Shown here: piece by piece, positions 51,631 to 61,910 of the stretch
Numbering within the stretch: the stretch's first letter is position 1
How the letters are laid out: each line of letters starts with the position of its first letter
Assembly: GCA_035276475.1 (NCBI GenBank)
Contig: DATELQ010000134.1
Span: forward strand, 23,223 to 87,222
DNA: 64,000 nt
Reading direction: 5' to 3'
Origin: DATDFB01 sp035276475
GTDB taxonomy: Bacteria; Acidobacteriota; Thermoanaerobaculia; Gp7-AA8
Made by a program: the position numbers and the translations under genes
Notes under the pieces: model-generated
The model's database searches: none
Told to the model about the DNA's origin: nothing
Seen by the model: only the letters and a program-made list of their open reading frames with translations

Positions 51631-53586
51631 TTACTTCTTCGTCACCACGCGCACCGTCGCCGTCGATCCGGCGATCTTCTCACCGGTCAGCGGCTCGGCG
51701 CGGCCGCCGAGGCACTGGCCGAGGAAGTTCTCGGCGCGGGCATTGAAGTCGATGCTGTTCTCCGGGCGGGCGAAGCCGTGCCCTTCGTCGCTGTAGACGA
51801 CGTACGTCACCGCGCCGCCGCTCTTCTCGATGGCGTCGACGATCTGCTCCGACTCGGCCTTGTTGACGCGCGGGTCGTTCGCGCCCTGGCCGATGAGCAG
51901 CGGCTTCTTGATCGCGCTCGCCTTGAACAGCGGCGAGGCGTTCTTGATCAGCTCCGCGTCCTTCGGATCCTCGACGTTGCCCATGCGCTGATCGAAGACG
52001 GCGCGAATCGTCTTCCAGTACGGCGGGATCGCGCCGATGAGCGTCTTCAGGTTCGACGGCCCGACGATGTCGACGCCGCACGCGAAGTAGTCGGGCGTGA
52101 AGGTCAGGCCGGCCAGCGTGGCGTAACCGCCGTACGAGCCGCCCATGATGGCGATCTTCTTCGAATCGGCGTAGCCCTGCTTCACCGCCCAATCCGCGGC
52201 GTCGATCAGGTCGTCGTGCATCTTCAGACCCCACTGCCGGTCGCCGGCGTGGAGGAACTTCTTGCCGAAGCCGGTGGAGCCGCGGAACTCCGGCTGCAGC
52301 ACGGCGTAGCCGCGGTTGGCCAGCCACTGCGCGGTGCTGCTGAAGCCCCAGTAGTCGCGCGCCCACGGGCCGCCGTGCGGGAAGAGGACCATCGGCAGGT
52401 TCTTCGCCGGCAGGCCGGCCGGCAGCGTCAGGTACGCGTGCATGTTCAGGCCGTCGCGCGTCTTGATGACGACGGGCTTCATCTCCGAGAGCTGCAGGCC
52501 TTCGAGCTTCGGCCGGTTCGAGAAGAGATACGTCCCGCTCTTCGCCTCGCGATCCCAGACGTAGTACTTGACCGGGCCGCGGTCGGAGGTGAATGCGAGG
52601 AGCCAGTGCTTGTCGGCGTCGTCGCGGCTGCCGACGATGAGGTCGCCGGAGTCGAGCTTGGCGATGGCGTCGAAGTCGGCCTTCACCGCCGGGTCGATAA
52701 CCTTCCACTGCCGCCGTCCCGGCTCGAACGAGACCGCCTCGACGACGCGGGTCTTCGGATTGATCATGACCGTGCCGGTGTCGACTTCGTCGGAGTAGGC
52801 GATGACTTTCTCCGCGCCGCTGGCGAGATCCTTCTGCACGAGGCGGACGGTGTCGCTGCCGATCGAGGTCTCGACGTACGCGGCCTTGCCGTCGGCAGTG
52901 AAGTCGTCGATAGTGAGGTTCTCCTCGGGGCCGGCTTTGATCCATGTCTTCCACGGCGCGCTCGTGTTCTCGCGGACGCGGATCTCCGTACCGCCGTCGG
53001 GCGTAGCGACCTGTGCGCCGAGGACGTGGAGCTTGTTGTCGGCGACCCAGCCGCCGACGTCGCCGGGGTTCTGCGTGTCGAGCGCCAGCGCGCCGCTCTC
53101 GATGTTCAGGCGATAGACGTCGAAGAGGTGCCGGTCACGCGCGTTCATCGACACGAGGAGCTCGTTCGGCGAGCCCGGCTCGAGGGCCACAATCGACGCG
53201 CGCACGCCTTGGATGGCGGTGAAGTCGCGGTCGTTGTTGTTCTTGAGGTCGACGCCGTGGAGGTGGAAGTTCTCGTCGCCGTCGGTGTCCTGCAGATAGA
53301 GGATGGTTTTGTTGTCTTCGGCCCAGTAGTACGTGCGGATGCCGCGCTTCTTGTCGGCCGTAACCATCTTGTCGTCGTTCTGGCCGATAGTCTTGACCCA
53401 CACCTGCAGGACGTTTTTCTTGTCCGGCGCGATCCAGGCCATGCGCGTGCCGTCGGGGGAAAGGCGCGGGCTGGCGCGCTCGGGATTGCCGAAGAGGACG
53501 TCGCGGGGAATGAGGGGACCGAGATCGGCCCACGCGGCCGTCGCGAAACAGAGAACGGCCGGAACGATCGCTTTCAAAATTTTCAT
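51631..53586 (-). CDS. Exported S9 prolyl-oligopeptidase family peptidase
   Basis: This is a 651-residue protein with a signal peptide (ILKAIVPAVLCFATAAWA). The first 360 residues form a beta-propeller (SPRLSPDGTRMAWIAPDKK and similar). The alpha/beta-hydrolase domain has Ser in IMGGSYGGYATL, Asp in GQGANDPRVNKAE and His in YSDEGHGFARPEN. It resembles acylaminoacyl or dipeptidyl peptidases acting on short peptides in the periplasm. Together with the subtilase and HtrA it points to peptide scavenging. Confidence 0.92.
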   Translation of the reverse strand: MKILKAIVPAVLCFATAAWADLGPLIPRDVLFGNPERASPRLSPDGTRMAWIAPDKKNVLQVWVKTIGQNDDKMVTADKKRGIRTYYWAEDNKTILYLQDTDGDENFHLHGVDLKNNNDRDFTAIQGVRASIVALEPGSPNELLVSMNARDRHLFDVYRLNIESGALALDTQNPGDVGGWVADNKLHVLGAQVATPDGGTEIRVRENTSAPWKTWIKAGPEENLTIDDFTADGKAAYVETSIGSDTVRLVQKDLASGAEKVIAYSDEVDTGTVMINPKTRVVEAVSFEPGRRQWKVIDPAVKADFDAIAKLDSGDLIVGSRDDADKHWLLAFTSDRGPVKYYVWDREAKSGTYLFSNRPKLEGLQLSEMKPVVIKTRDGLNMHAYLTLPAGLPAKNLPMVLFPHGGPWARDYWGFSSTAQWLANRGYAVLQPEFRGSTGFGKKFLHAGDRQWGLKMHDDLIDAADWAVKQGYADSKKIAIMGGSYGGYATLAGLTFTPDYFACGVDIVGPSNLKTLIGAIPPYWKTIRAVFDQRMGNVEDPKDAELIKNASPLFKASAIKKPLLIGQGANDPRVNKAESEQIVDAIEKSGGAVTYVVYSDEGHGFARPENSIDFNARAENFLGQCLGGRAEPLTGEKIAGSTATVRVVTKK

Positions 53587-53645
53587 GTGAGCTCCTTTTT
53601 GCCCGCGATATTACGAACGCCGAGTCGATAAGTTGACGCTTGCGC

Positions 53646-53651
53646 TACGAT
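53646..53651 (+). promoter_or_regulatory. Possible -10 box of a leaderless promoter
   Basis: TACGAT lies 10 bases before the ATG of the aldehyde dehydrogenase gene; the following bases TCGCGC resemble those after the TACCAT box at 20251. No Shine-Dalgarno sequence is present. Confidence 0.3.
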
Positions 53652-53661
53652 TCGCGCCGCC

Positions 53662-55104
53662 ATGCAGAACAAACTCTTCATCAACGGCGACTTCGTCGAC
53701 GCGCAGAGCGGCGAGACCTTCGCGACGATCAATCCTGCGACGGAGGAGACGCTCACCGATGTCGCCTCAGCCGGCCCCGGCGACCTCGACGTCGCCGTGC
53801 GCGCGGCCCGGGCGCAGCTGGAGCCGGGAAGCGAGTGGCAGAAGATGAAGCCGCGCGACCGCGCCAAGGTCATGTGGCGCATCGCCGACATGCTCACCGC
53901 GCGCGCCGAGGAGATCGGGCGCATCGAGACGCTCGACAACGGCAAGCCGATCTTCGAGTCGCAGTTCGTCGACACGCCCGCCGCCGCGGAGTGCCTCTAC
54001 TACTTCGCCGGCTGGTCGGGAAAAGTCACGGGCGACACGATCCCGGTGCAGGAGAACGCCTTCACGTACACGCTGCGCGAGCCGATCGGCGTCGTCGGCG
54101 CGATTACGCCGTGGAACTTCCCGCTGATGCTGGCCGTGTGGAAGATCGCGCCGGCGCTCGCATGCGGGAACGCGGTGGTGATCAAGCCGGCGTCGAATAC
54201 GTCGCTGTCGCTGCTGAAGTTCGCGGAGTACGCGAAGGAGTGCGGGCTCCCCGCCGGCGTGCTGAACGTGGTGCCGGGGCGCGGCAGCGTCGTCGGCAAC
54301 GCCATGGTCGACCATCCCGGCATCGACGCGATCGCATTCACGGGATCGACGGAAGTCGGGAAGCAGCTCATGGCGCGCGCAGCGAAGACGCTGAAGAAGG
54401 TGTCGCTGGAGCTCGGTGGGAAGTCGCCGAACATCGTCTTCGCCGACGCCGATCTCGACGCCGCCGCGCGCGGCGCGATCAACGCGATTTTCTACGGAAA
54501 GGGCGAGGTGTGCGCGGCCGGCTCGCGGCTGCTGGTCGAGGAGGCGGCGCACGATGAGCTGATGGAGAAGGTGTGCGACCGCGCCTCGAAGATGACGCCT
54601 GCCGATCCGCTCCACCCGAAAACACGCCTCGGCGCGATCGTCTCGAAGGAGCAGATGGAGACGGTGCTGTCGTACGTCGAAGCCGGCAAGAGCGAGGGGG
54701 CGAAGCTCGTCTGCGGCGGCGAACGCGCGGACATCGGCACGGGCAAGGGCTACTTCGTGAAGCCGACGATCTTCGACGACGTCGACGCGAACATGCGAAT
54801 CGCCCGCGAGGAGATTTTCGGCCCCGTGCTGGCGACGATCCGCTTCAAGGATGCGGAGGACGCAGTCGCGAAAGGCAACGCCACGGTCTACGGCCTCGCC
54901 GCCGCGGTCTGGACGCGCGACGTCTCGAAGGCGCACCGCGTGGCGCGGGTGGTGAAGGCCGGGACGGTGTGGGTCAACACCTACAACCTCTACGATCCGG
55001 CACTGCCGTTCGGCGGATTCAAGGAGTCGGGGTTCGGACGGGATCAGGGGAGGGACGCGCTGGAGAAGTACACGCAGACGAAGAGCGTGTGGGTGAATTT
55101 GTAG
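53662..55104 (+). CDS. NAD(P)-dependent aldehyde dehydrogenase
   Basis: This is a 480-residue protein of normal family length. Motifs: TPWNFPLMLAVWKIAPALAC, FTGSTEVGKQLM for the coenzyme loop, general base Glu in VSLELGGKSPNIVF, catalytic Cys in GKGEVCAAGSRLL, and EEIFGPVL. The C-terminal segment PFGGFKESGFGRDQG is typical of betaine/retinal-type enzymes. It is soluble and cytoplasmic. A Rieske oxygenase and permease 5 kb away could supply a substrate such as betaine aldehyde, but this is speculative. Confidence 0.94.
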   Translation: MQNKLFINGDFVDAQSGETFATINPATEETLTDVASAGPGDLDVAVRAARAQLEPGSEWQKMKPRDRAKVMWRIADMLTARAEEIGRIETLDNGKPIFESQFVDTPAAAECLYYFAGWSGKVTGDTIPVQENAFTYTLREPIGVVGAITPWNFPLMLAVWKIAPALACGNAVVIKPASNTSLSLLKFAEYAKECGLPAGVLNVVPGRGSVVGNAMVDHPGIDAIAFTGSTEVGKQLMARAAKTLKKVSLELGGKSPNIVFADADLDAAARGAINAIFYGKGEVCAAGSRLLVEEAAHDELMEKVCDRASKMTPADPLHPKTRLGAIVSKEQMETVLSYVEAGKSEGAKLVCGGERADIGTGKGYFVKPTIFDDVDANMRIAREEIFGPVLATIRFKDAEDAVAKGNATVYGLAAAVWTRDVSKAHRVARVVKAGTVWVNTYNLYDPALPFGGFKESGFGRDQGRDALEKYTQTKSVWVNL

Positions 55105-55105
55105 C

Positions 55106-55717
55106 TCAGCCGAGCCACTCGAGAAGTGTGCGCAGCCCGATGTCGACGAGCGATTCCGGCGCATGCTCGCGCAGCGGCGGCAACACCAGCACCGGCGGAA
55201 CCGGCCGGTTCACCATCTCCGCCATTTTCTTCATATCCAGCATCGACAGCGCGGCGCCGCAGTGGCTGCACGTCGAGTCCTTCGCCAAGTCGATCGGCGC
55301 TCCGCAGTTGGCGCAGTGAATCGTCTTCACATTCTCGCGCAGCTCGGCGACTTGCTGCGGCGAGAGCGGCTTGATGAAGTCCTTCTCGCGCAGGAAATCG
55401 ACGAACGGCGTGAAACGGCCGTGGCCGGCGTCGCAGCGCCAGTAAGTGAACGGCGTGTTGCGCTGGCGGTCGTGCGTCAGGCGGAGCTGCGCGCCGCACT
55501 GCGGACAGTGCGATGCTGCGGGAAATGCGCCGGCCGGGCCGGCCGCGGCGATGAGCGAGAAAAGCTTCAGCGTCGAGGCCGGCGTCAGGTGCAGCGTCTC
55601 GAACGGCTCGAACCAAAATGCATGGCACTGCGTACAGACATCGACATCGATCTTCTTGCCGAGGACCGCGTCGAGCGTGAGGCGTTGCATTGCAGTTTTG
55701 CAACCGGGGCAGAGCAT
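55106..55717 (-). CDS. Multi zinc-ribbon protein
   Basis: This is about 203 residues from the ATG of MLCPGCKTAMQRLTL. An ATG ten codons upstream would overlap the start codon of the divergent DUF5916 gene. Metal-binding pairs: LCPGC, VCTQCHAFW, HCPQCGAQL, RCDAGHGRF, HCANCGAP and TCSHCGAAL, suggesting three zinc ribbons. The middle is helical with FSLIAAAGPAGAFPAA. Proteins of this type may act in protein or nucleic acid binding. The function is unknown. Confidence 0.78.
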   Translation of the reverse strand: MLCPGCKTAMQRLTLDAVLGKKIDVDVCTQCHAFWFEPFETLHLTPASTLKLFSLIAAAGPAGAFPAASHCPQCGAQLRLTHDRQRNTPFTYWRCDAGHGRFTPFVDFLREKDFIKPLSPQQVAELRENVKTIHCANCGAPIDLAKDSTCSHCGAALSMLDMKKMAEMVNRPVPPVLVLPPLREHAPESLVDIGLRTLLEWLG

Positions 55718-55745
55718 GACTTCGAATGTATCCTTCACTGCATCC

Positions 55746-58286
55746 ATGCGCAAAGCGATCGTCCTGATCTTCTTCGCCGCCGCGACGGCCGGCGCGGCCA
55801 ACTGGCCGGACCACCCTGTCCTCCACGCCGTACGCGCCAGCGCCTCACCAGTCATCGACGGCGACCTCTCCGACCCCGCGTGGCAGAGCGCGCCGGAGTT
55901 CACCGATTTCACCCAGCACGATCCCGATGACGGCAAGCCGCCGACCATGAAGACCAGCGTGCGCATCGTCTACGACGACAACGCCATCTACTTCGGCCTG
56001 AAGATGGACGACCCGCAGCCGCCCACGTCGCTGCTGTTCCGCCGCGACAACTTCGCCCAGGCCGATTTCATCTCCATCAACCTCGACCCGCAGCTCGACC
56101 GCCTTTCCGGCAACGCCTTCACCATCTTTCCTTCGAACGTGCAGGGCGACACTGTCCTCTACAACGACATCGGCGAAGACCCGAGCTGGGACGGCGTGTG
56201 GGACTCGGCCACGAAGGTCGTCCCGGGCGGCTGGCAGCTCGAAGTGCGCATTCCCTTCTCGCAGCTCCGCTTTCCGGAGAAGCCGGTGCACGTTTGGGGG
56301 CTCAACATCACCCGCCGCACCGTGCGCAACAACGAATGGGTGCGCATCGTCAACACGCCGAAGGGACAGACCGGCTTCGTCTCCCACTTCGCCGACATTG
56401 TCGGCATCGAGGGCATCCACCGCGGCAAGCCGCTCGAGCTCGTGCCGTACACCGTGGCGCGCACCGACTACCGCACGCGTCTCGACAACAGCGATCCGTT
56501 TCTGCGCCAGCAGGACCACCGCGCCGACGCCGGCCTCGATCTCAAGTACGCGCTGACATCGAGCCTCACCCTGACCGGCACGATCAACCCTGACTTCGGC
56601 CAGGTCGAGGTTGACCCCGCCGTCGTCAACCTCAGCCAGTTCGAGACCTTCTATCCGGAGAAGCGGCCGTTCTTCACCGAAGGGCTGAACATCTTCAACT
56701 TCAACGACACGCCGGCGCCGAGCCACTTCAACTTCTTCTTCCCGCCGAGCGTCTTCTACACGAGGCGCATCGGCCGCGCGCCGCAGGTCATCCCGAGTGC
56801 CGACTTCGTCGACGTCCCCTCGGAGACCACGATCCTCGGCGCCGCGAAAGTCACCGGCAAGCTGCCGGGCGGATGGGCGATCGGCGTTCTCGACGCCGTC
56901 ACTGCCGCCGAGCGCGCGCGCTTCGAGAGCGGCGGCGTCTTCGGCCAGCAGCAGGCCGAGCCGCTGACGAACTACTTCGTCTCGCGCGGCACGAAAGAGA
57001 TCGGCGACGGCTCGCGCATCGGCGTGCTGCTGACCTCCGTCGACCGCCGGCTCCCCGAAGAGCTCTCGCTCCTGCGCAAGAGCGCCCTCACCGGCGGCGT
57101 CGATGGCTACACGAGCTTCGCGCAGAAAGCGTGGATCCTCGAAGGCTCCGCGGTGATGACGCGCGTGACCGGCAGCCCCGAGGCCATCGCTCTGACGCAG
57201 ACGTCGCCGGCGCACGAATACCAGCGCCCCGACGCCGGCCACGTCACGTTCGATCCGACGCGCACCTCGCTCAGTGGCTGGGCCGGGCGGGCCATGCTGT
57301 CGAAGGCGAGCGGCCTGTGGCGGCCCATCTTCTCGATCCAGGCCTACTCGCCCGGCTTCGAGACGAACGACGCCGGCTTCCTGCAGCGCACCGACATCAT
57401 CTCCACGCACGCCGTCATGCAGTACTACAACCAGAATCCGACCGCGCATTACCGCGAGCGCAACCTCTGGCTCGGCGCGTGGCAGAACAACAACTTCGAT
57501 CACGACACGCTGGAGCGCGGCGTCTTCGCCGAGGCGTTCGGGACGTTCTTGAATTACTGGACGGCGAACGTGTCGCTCTTCCTCACCGCGCCGGCGTTCA
57601 ACGACCGCCTCACGCGCGGCGGGCCGGTGGTGCGGACGCCGGCGTCGTGGTCGTCGGACTACAGCGTCGGCAGCGACTCCCGCAAGAGCTTTTCCGCGGG
57701 GTTGAACGGTCACGTCGACCACGCCGAGGATGGCTCGTACTCGCGCTCCCTCGGCGTGACGTTCACGGCGCGGCCGCACTCGAACATGCAGATCAGCGTC
57801 GGGCCGACGTTGTCGCGCTCGCACGACCACACGCAGTACGTCACCGCCTTCACCGATTCGGCCGCGGCGGCGACGTTCGGCACGCGCTACGTCTTCGCCG
57901 ACCTCGAGCAGCGCTCCTTCGAGCTCGGGACGCGCGCCGACTGGACGCTGACCTCGCGCCTCTCCTTCCAGCTCTACCTCCAGCCGTTCATCGCCTCCGG
58001 CGACTTCCACGACTACCACTCCCTCGTCGCTGCGCGGACGCGCGACTACACACCGTTCGTCTACACGGCGGCCGATCCCGACTTCAACTTCCGCAGCGTC
58101 CGCGGCAGCGCCGTGCTGCGGTGGGAGTTCCGTCCCGGCTCGGCGCTGTACGTGGCCTGGAACGAGAACCGCGCCGGCCTCGCGCCGCTCGGCGACTTCC
58201 GTCTCGGCCGCGACCTCCGGGCCATCCCGACGTCGCCGTCGCACGATGTCTTTTTGGTGAAGTTCTCGTATTGGTTGCCGCTATGA
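55746..58286 (+). CDS. DUF5916-type outer-membrane protein with CBM9-like N-terminus
   Basis: This is an 846-residue protein with a signal peptide (MRKAIVLIFFAAATAGAA). Residues 25-220 resemble the carbohydrate-binding family 9-like domain (SPVIDGDLSDPAWQSAPEFT, AIYFGLKMDDPQP). The rest alternates beta-strands ending KFSYWLPL, a typical barrel terminus. FYPEKRPFFTEG and INPDFGQVEVDPAVVN are hallmarks of this family. It may bind or import glycans or other compounds, but the substrate is not evident. Confidence 0.88.
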   Translation: MRKAIVLIFFAAATAGAANWPDHPVLHAVRASASPVIDGDLSDPAWQSAPEFTDFTQHDPDDGKPPTMKTSVRIVYDDNAIYFGLKMDDPQPPTSLLFRRDNFAQADFISINLDPQLDRLSGNAFTIFPSNVQGDTVLYNDIGEDPSWDGVWDSATKVVPGGWQLEVRIPFSQLRFPEKPVHVWGLNITRRTVRNNEWVRIVNTPKGQTGFVSHFADIVGIEGIHRGKPLELVPYTVARTDYRTRLDNSDPFLRQQDHRADAGLDLKYALTSSLTLTGTINPDFGQVEVDPAVVNLSQFETFYPEKRPFFTEGLNIFNFNDTPAPSHFNFFFPPSVFYTRRIGRAPQVIPSADFVDVPSETTILGAAKVTGKLPGGWAIGVLDAVTAAERARFESGGVFGQQQAEPLTNYFVSRGTKEIGDGSRIGVLLTSVDRRLPEELSLLRKSALTGGVDGYTSFAQKAWILEGSAVMTRVTGSPEAIALTQTSPAHEYQRPDAGHVTFDPTRTSLSGWAGRAMLSKASGLWRPIFSIQAYSPGFETNDAGFLQRTDIISTHAVMQYYNQNPTAHYRERNLWLGAWQNNNFDHDTLERGVFAEAFGTFLNYWTANVSLFLTAPAFNDRLTRGGPVVRTPASWSSDYSVGSDSRKSFSAGLNGHVDHAEDGSYSRSLGVTFTARPHSNMQISVGPTLSRSHDHTQYVTAFTDSAAAATFGTRYVFADLEQRSFELGTRADWTLTSRLSFQLYLQPFIASGDFHDYHSLVAARTRDYTPFVYTAADPDFNFRSVRGSAVLRWEFRPGSALYVAWNENRAGLAPLGDFRLGRDLRAIPTSPSHDVFLVKFSYWLPL

Positions 58287-58293
58287 TCGCGGT

Positions 58294-58809
58294 GTGAAGG
58301 CCGACGAAGAAATTCTCGACGAGCGCGCCCTCGCCAAGAAGTACGGCGTGCGCGAGCTCGTCTTTCCCGATAGCGAGCAGCTCAAGGCGCTGACGCGCTA
58401 TTTGTCGGACGCCGTCGAGAGCGGGCGCAGCGGCCCGGTGCCGAAAGTCGCCGTGCAGGTCATGCTCGAGTACCTGCAGGGCGTGCTCAACCGGCAGCAC
58501 ATCACGAAGGGCCCGCGCATGTCCGACCGCGAGTTCGACCTCTTGCAGACGCCGTACTACCTCGCCGCGCGGATCATCACCAAGCTCGCGCGCGAGAAGC
58601 GGGAGCTGGCCGCGAAAAAGGGGAAGGTCTACCAGACGACGTACCTCTCGATCGTGCAGTTCATCGAGCTCCTGCGGAACCTCGTCGACCCCGGCTGCTA
58701 CTGGATGCGCCTCGGCAAAATCCCCGAGGGGGTGCTGGAAGTGATGGAGGCGCTGTGGGACTTCGTGCTTCTGTATCCCGAAACGCGTAAGAAAGGGCGG
58801 GCGCTGTAG
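58294..58809 (+). CDS. Soluble helical protein of unknown function
   Basis: This is a 171-residue protein starting at GTG, 7 bases after the barrel gene. It is mostly helical and charged, with LKALTRYLSDAVESGRSG, REFDLLQTPYYLAARIITKL and FIELLRNLVDPGCYWMRLG. There is no signal peptide and only one Cys. The family is not recognised. It appears to be in an operon with the next two genes. Confidence 0.7.
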   Translation: MKADEEILDERALAKKYGVRELVFPDSEQLKALTRYLSDAVESGRSGPVPKVAVQVMLEYLQGVLNRQHITKGPRMSDREFDLLQTPYYLAARIITKLAREKRELAAKKGKVYQTTYLSIVQFIELLRNLVDPGCYWMRLGKIPEGVLEVMEALWDFVLLYPETRKKGRAL

Positions 58810-58823
58810 AATTCTGCCGGGTC

Positions 58824-59030
58824 ATGTCCCGGTACCTGCAGAAGATCTCTCTGCGGCCCTACAGCGAGACCGAGATCTGGACGGGATGGGAGCTGGAAGG
58901 CCGCGAGGACGAGATCGAAGGCTTGATTCTCGCCGACGCGATGAGCGACGAAGAGATCGCCCGCCTCGGCGTGACGGAGTTTCAGAAGATCCCGAAAGAA
59001 TATCTCGCCGACATCCTGCCGAAACGGTGA
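58824..59030 (+). CDS. Small acidic protein of unknown function
   Basis: This is a 68-residue protein, MSRYLQKISLRPYSETEIWT at its start, rich in Glu/Asp, with LADAMSDEEIARLGVTEF near the end. Its stop overlaps the methyltransferase start (GTGA), which supports real translation. It could be a partner subunit of the methyltransferase. The family is not recognised. Confidence 0.6.
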   Translation: MSRYLQKISLRPYSETEIWTGWELEGREDEIEGLILADAMSDEEIARLGVTEFQKIPKEYLADILPKR

Positions 59031-59556
59031 AGCGCTACGACAAGGCTTACTTCGACAAGTGGTACCGCCGCGAGCGCGTGAATTCGCCGGCCGACGTGCG
59101 GCGGAAGGTGGCGCTGGCGGTGGCGCAGACGGAGTATTGCCTGGCCCGCACGCTGCGCAACGTGCTCGACGTCGGCTGCGGCGAGGGCGCCTGGCGCGAG
59201 CATCTCCGCGCGCTGCGCCCGCGCGTCCGCTACCTCGGCGTCGACTCGAGCGACTACGCTGTGGCGACGTTCGGCCGCGCGCGCAACATCCGTCAGGCGG
59301 CGTTCGGCGAGCTGGCGTCGCTCGACATCGACGAGACGTTCGATTTGGTCGTCTCCTCGGACGCGATGCACTACATCCCCGACGATGAGCTCCGCCGCGG
59401 CCTCCCCGAGCTCGTGCGCCTCGGCCACGGCATTTACTTCCTCGAAGTGCTGACCGCGGACGACGACATCCTCGGCGATCTCGAAGGGCTGATCCGTCGG
59501 CCGATGGCGTGGTATCGCAGGCTGTTTCGGGAGTACGGACTGCAGCCGGTCGGCCC

Positions 59557-59584
<28 letters not shown>
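59027..59584 (+). CDS. SAM-dependent class I methyltransferase
   Basis: This is a 185-residue protein starting at a GTG coupled to the previous gene. The Rossmann SAM motif I is VLDVGCGEGAWREHL near residues 47-61, followed by YLGVDSSDYAV and FDLVVSSDAMHYIPDDEL. The N-terminus KRYDKAYFDKWYRRE is typical of small-molecule methyltransferases. The acceptor is unknown. The 3' end overlaps the convergent Rieske gene by 28 bases. Confidence 0.87.
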
Positions 59585-60587
<1,003 letters not shown>

Positions 60588-60591
<4 letters not shown>

Positions 60592-61892
60592 CGCAATTTG
60601 CGAACGAGAAGATAAACCGGAACGCTCGCGGCGAGAACGCCGAGGGCCCAGATGCTCGTCTTGAGATCGCCGGCGACCGCGCCGACGAGGAACGCGAGCG
60701 ACGCCGCGATTGCGAGCGCCGTCGTGAACGGATGGCCGATGGCGCGGAAGCCGCGCGGCGCGTCGGGGCGGCGCTTCCGCAGCACAAAGAGCGACATGAA
60801 CGACAGCGTGTAATTTGCGACGAAGAAGAACGCCAGCACGGCCACGACCTGGTTGAAGCCGGCCCACATGACGAAGATCGCTGCGATGCCGCTGCTGATC
60901 AGGAGGGCCACGTCGGGCGTTCCGCCGCGGTTCACTTCGCCCGCGCCGCGCCAGAAGAGCCGGTCGCGGCTCATGGCGAAGACGACGCGCGGTGCCATCA
61001 GCACGTTGGAGTTGATGGCACTGAGCAGCGCCACGATGGCGAGGATACGCGTGATGTTGTCGCCGTCGAAGCCGAAGAGATGGTGCGCGACGACGGCGAC
61101 CGGCAGCTTCTCCCGCGCGATCGTCGCCAGCGGCACGACGCGCAGGAAGGCGACGTTGAGCACGAGGTAAATGGCCATCACAGCGAAGACGCCGCCGAAC
61201 ATCGCCCGCGGGATGTTCCGCCCCGGCTCCTTCACTTCCTCCGAAAAGTAGATGACCGCGGACCAGCCGTCGTAGGTGTAGATGACGAGCTGCAGGGCCA
61301 CGATGAAGGCGACGAGCATCGAGCCCTCGTGCTCCGGCACGATGCCCTGCGCGGTTGGGTTGCGCGCGCCGAGCCAGAAGCAGGCGACGATGAAGATGAG
61401 AAAGCCGGCGCCCTTGGCGAAGCTGGTGATGTCCTGCGCTGCGCCGCCCCACCGCACGCCCGCCCACTGCACGAGCGTCAGAATGGCGATGACGGCCAGG
61501 GCGATGACCTGCACGGCCCGGAGCTGCGGCCAGAGGACGAGCGCGTACTCGCCGAGGGTGATGGCTACGGCGGCGGTGGTGCCACAGGTGGAGATCCAGT
61601 CGCTCCAGCCGACGACGAAGCCGCCGTAGTCGCCCAAGGCCTCGCGGACGAAGACGTATTGGCCCCCGGAGCGCGGCACGACGGTCCCGAGCTCGGCGAG
61701 CGCGTTCGCGCCGAGGAGCGCGTACGCGCCGCCGATGACCCAGACCGCGAAGTAGAGCGCCAGGGTGGGGAGCTGCTCGGCGATGTCGCCGGGCGAGCGG
61801 AAGATGCCGGCGCCGATCATGTTCCCCACCGTCACGGCGAGACCGAAGGTCACACCGAGGACGGTGAGGAGTGATCGCGCCGGCCGGGACAC
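60588..61892 (-). CDS. APC-family amino acid permease
   Basis: This is a 434-residue protein starting at GTG. It has twelve or so membrane helices. TM1 carries the APC signature GNMIGAGIFRSPG, and TM6 lies near LQLVIYTYDGWSAVIYFSEE. It should import an amino acid or amine. The overlap with the Rieske oxygenase gene suggests that the oxygenase substrate is what it carries. Confidence 0.9.
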
Positions 61893-61910
61893 GCGCGAAG
61901 TTTACTCGGC

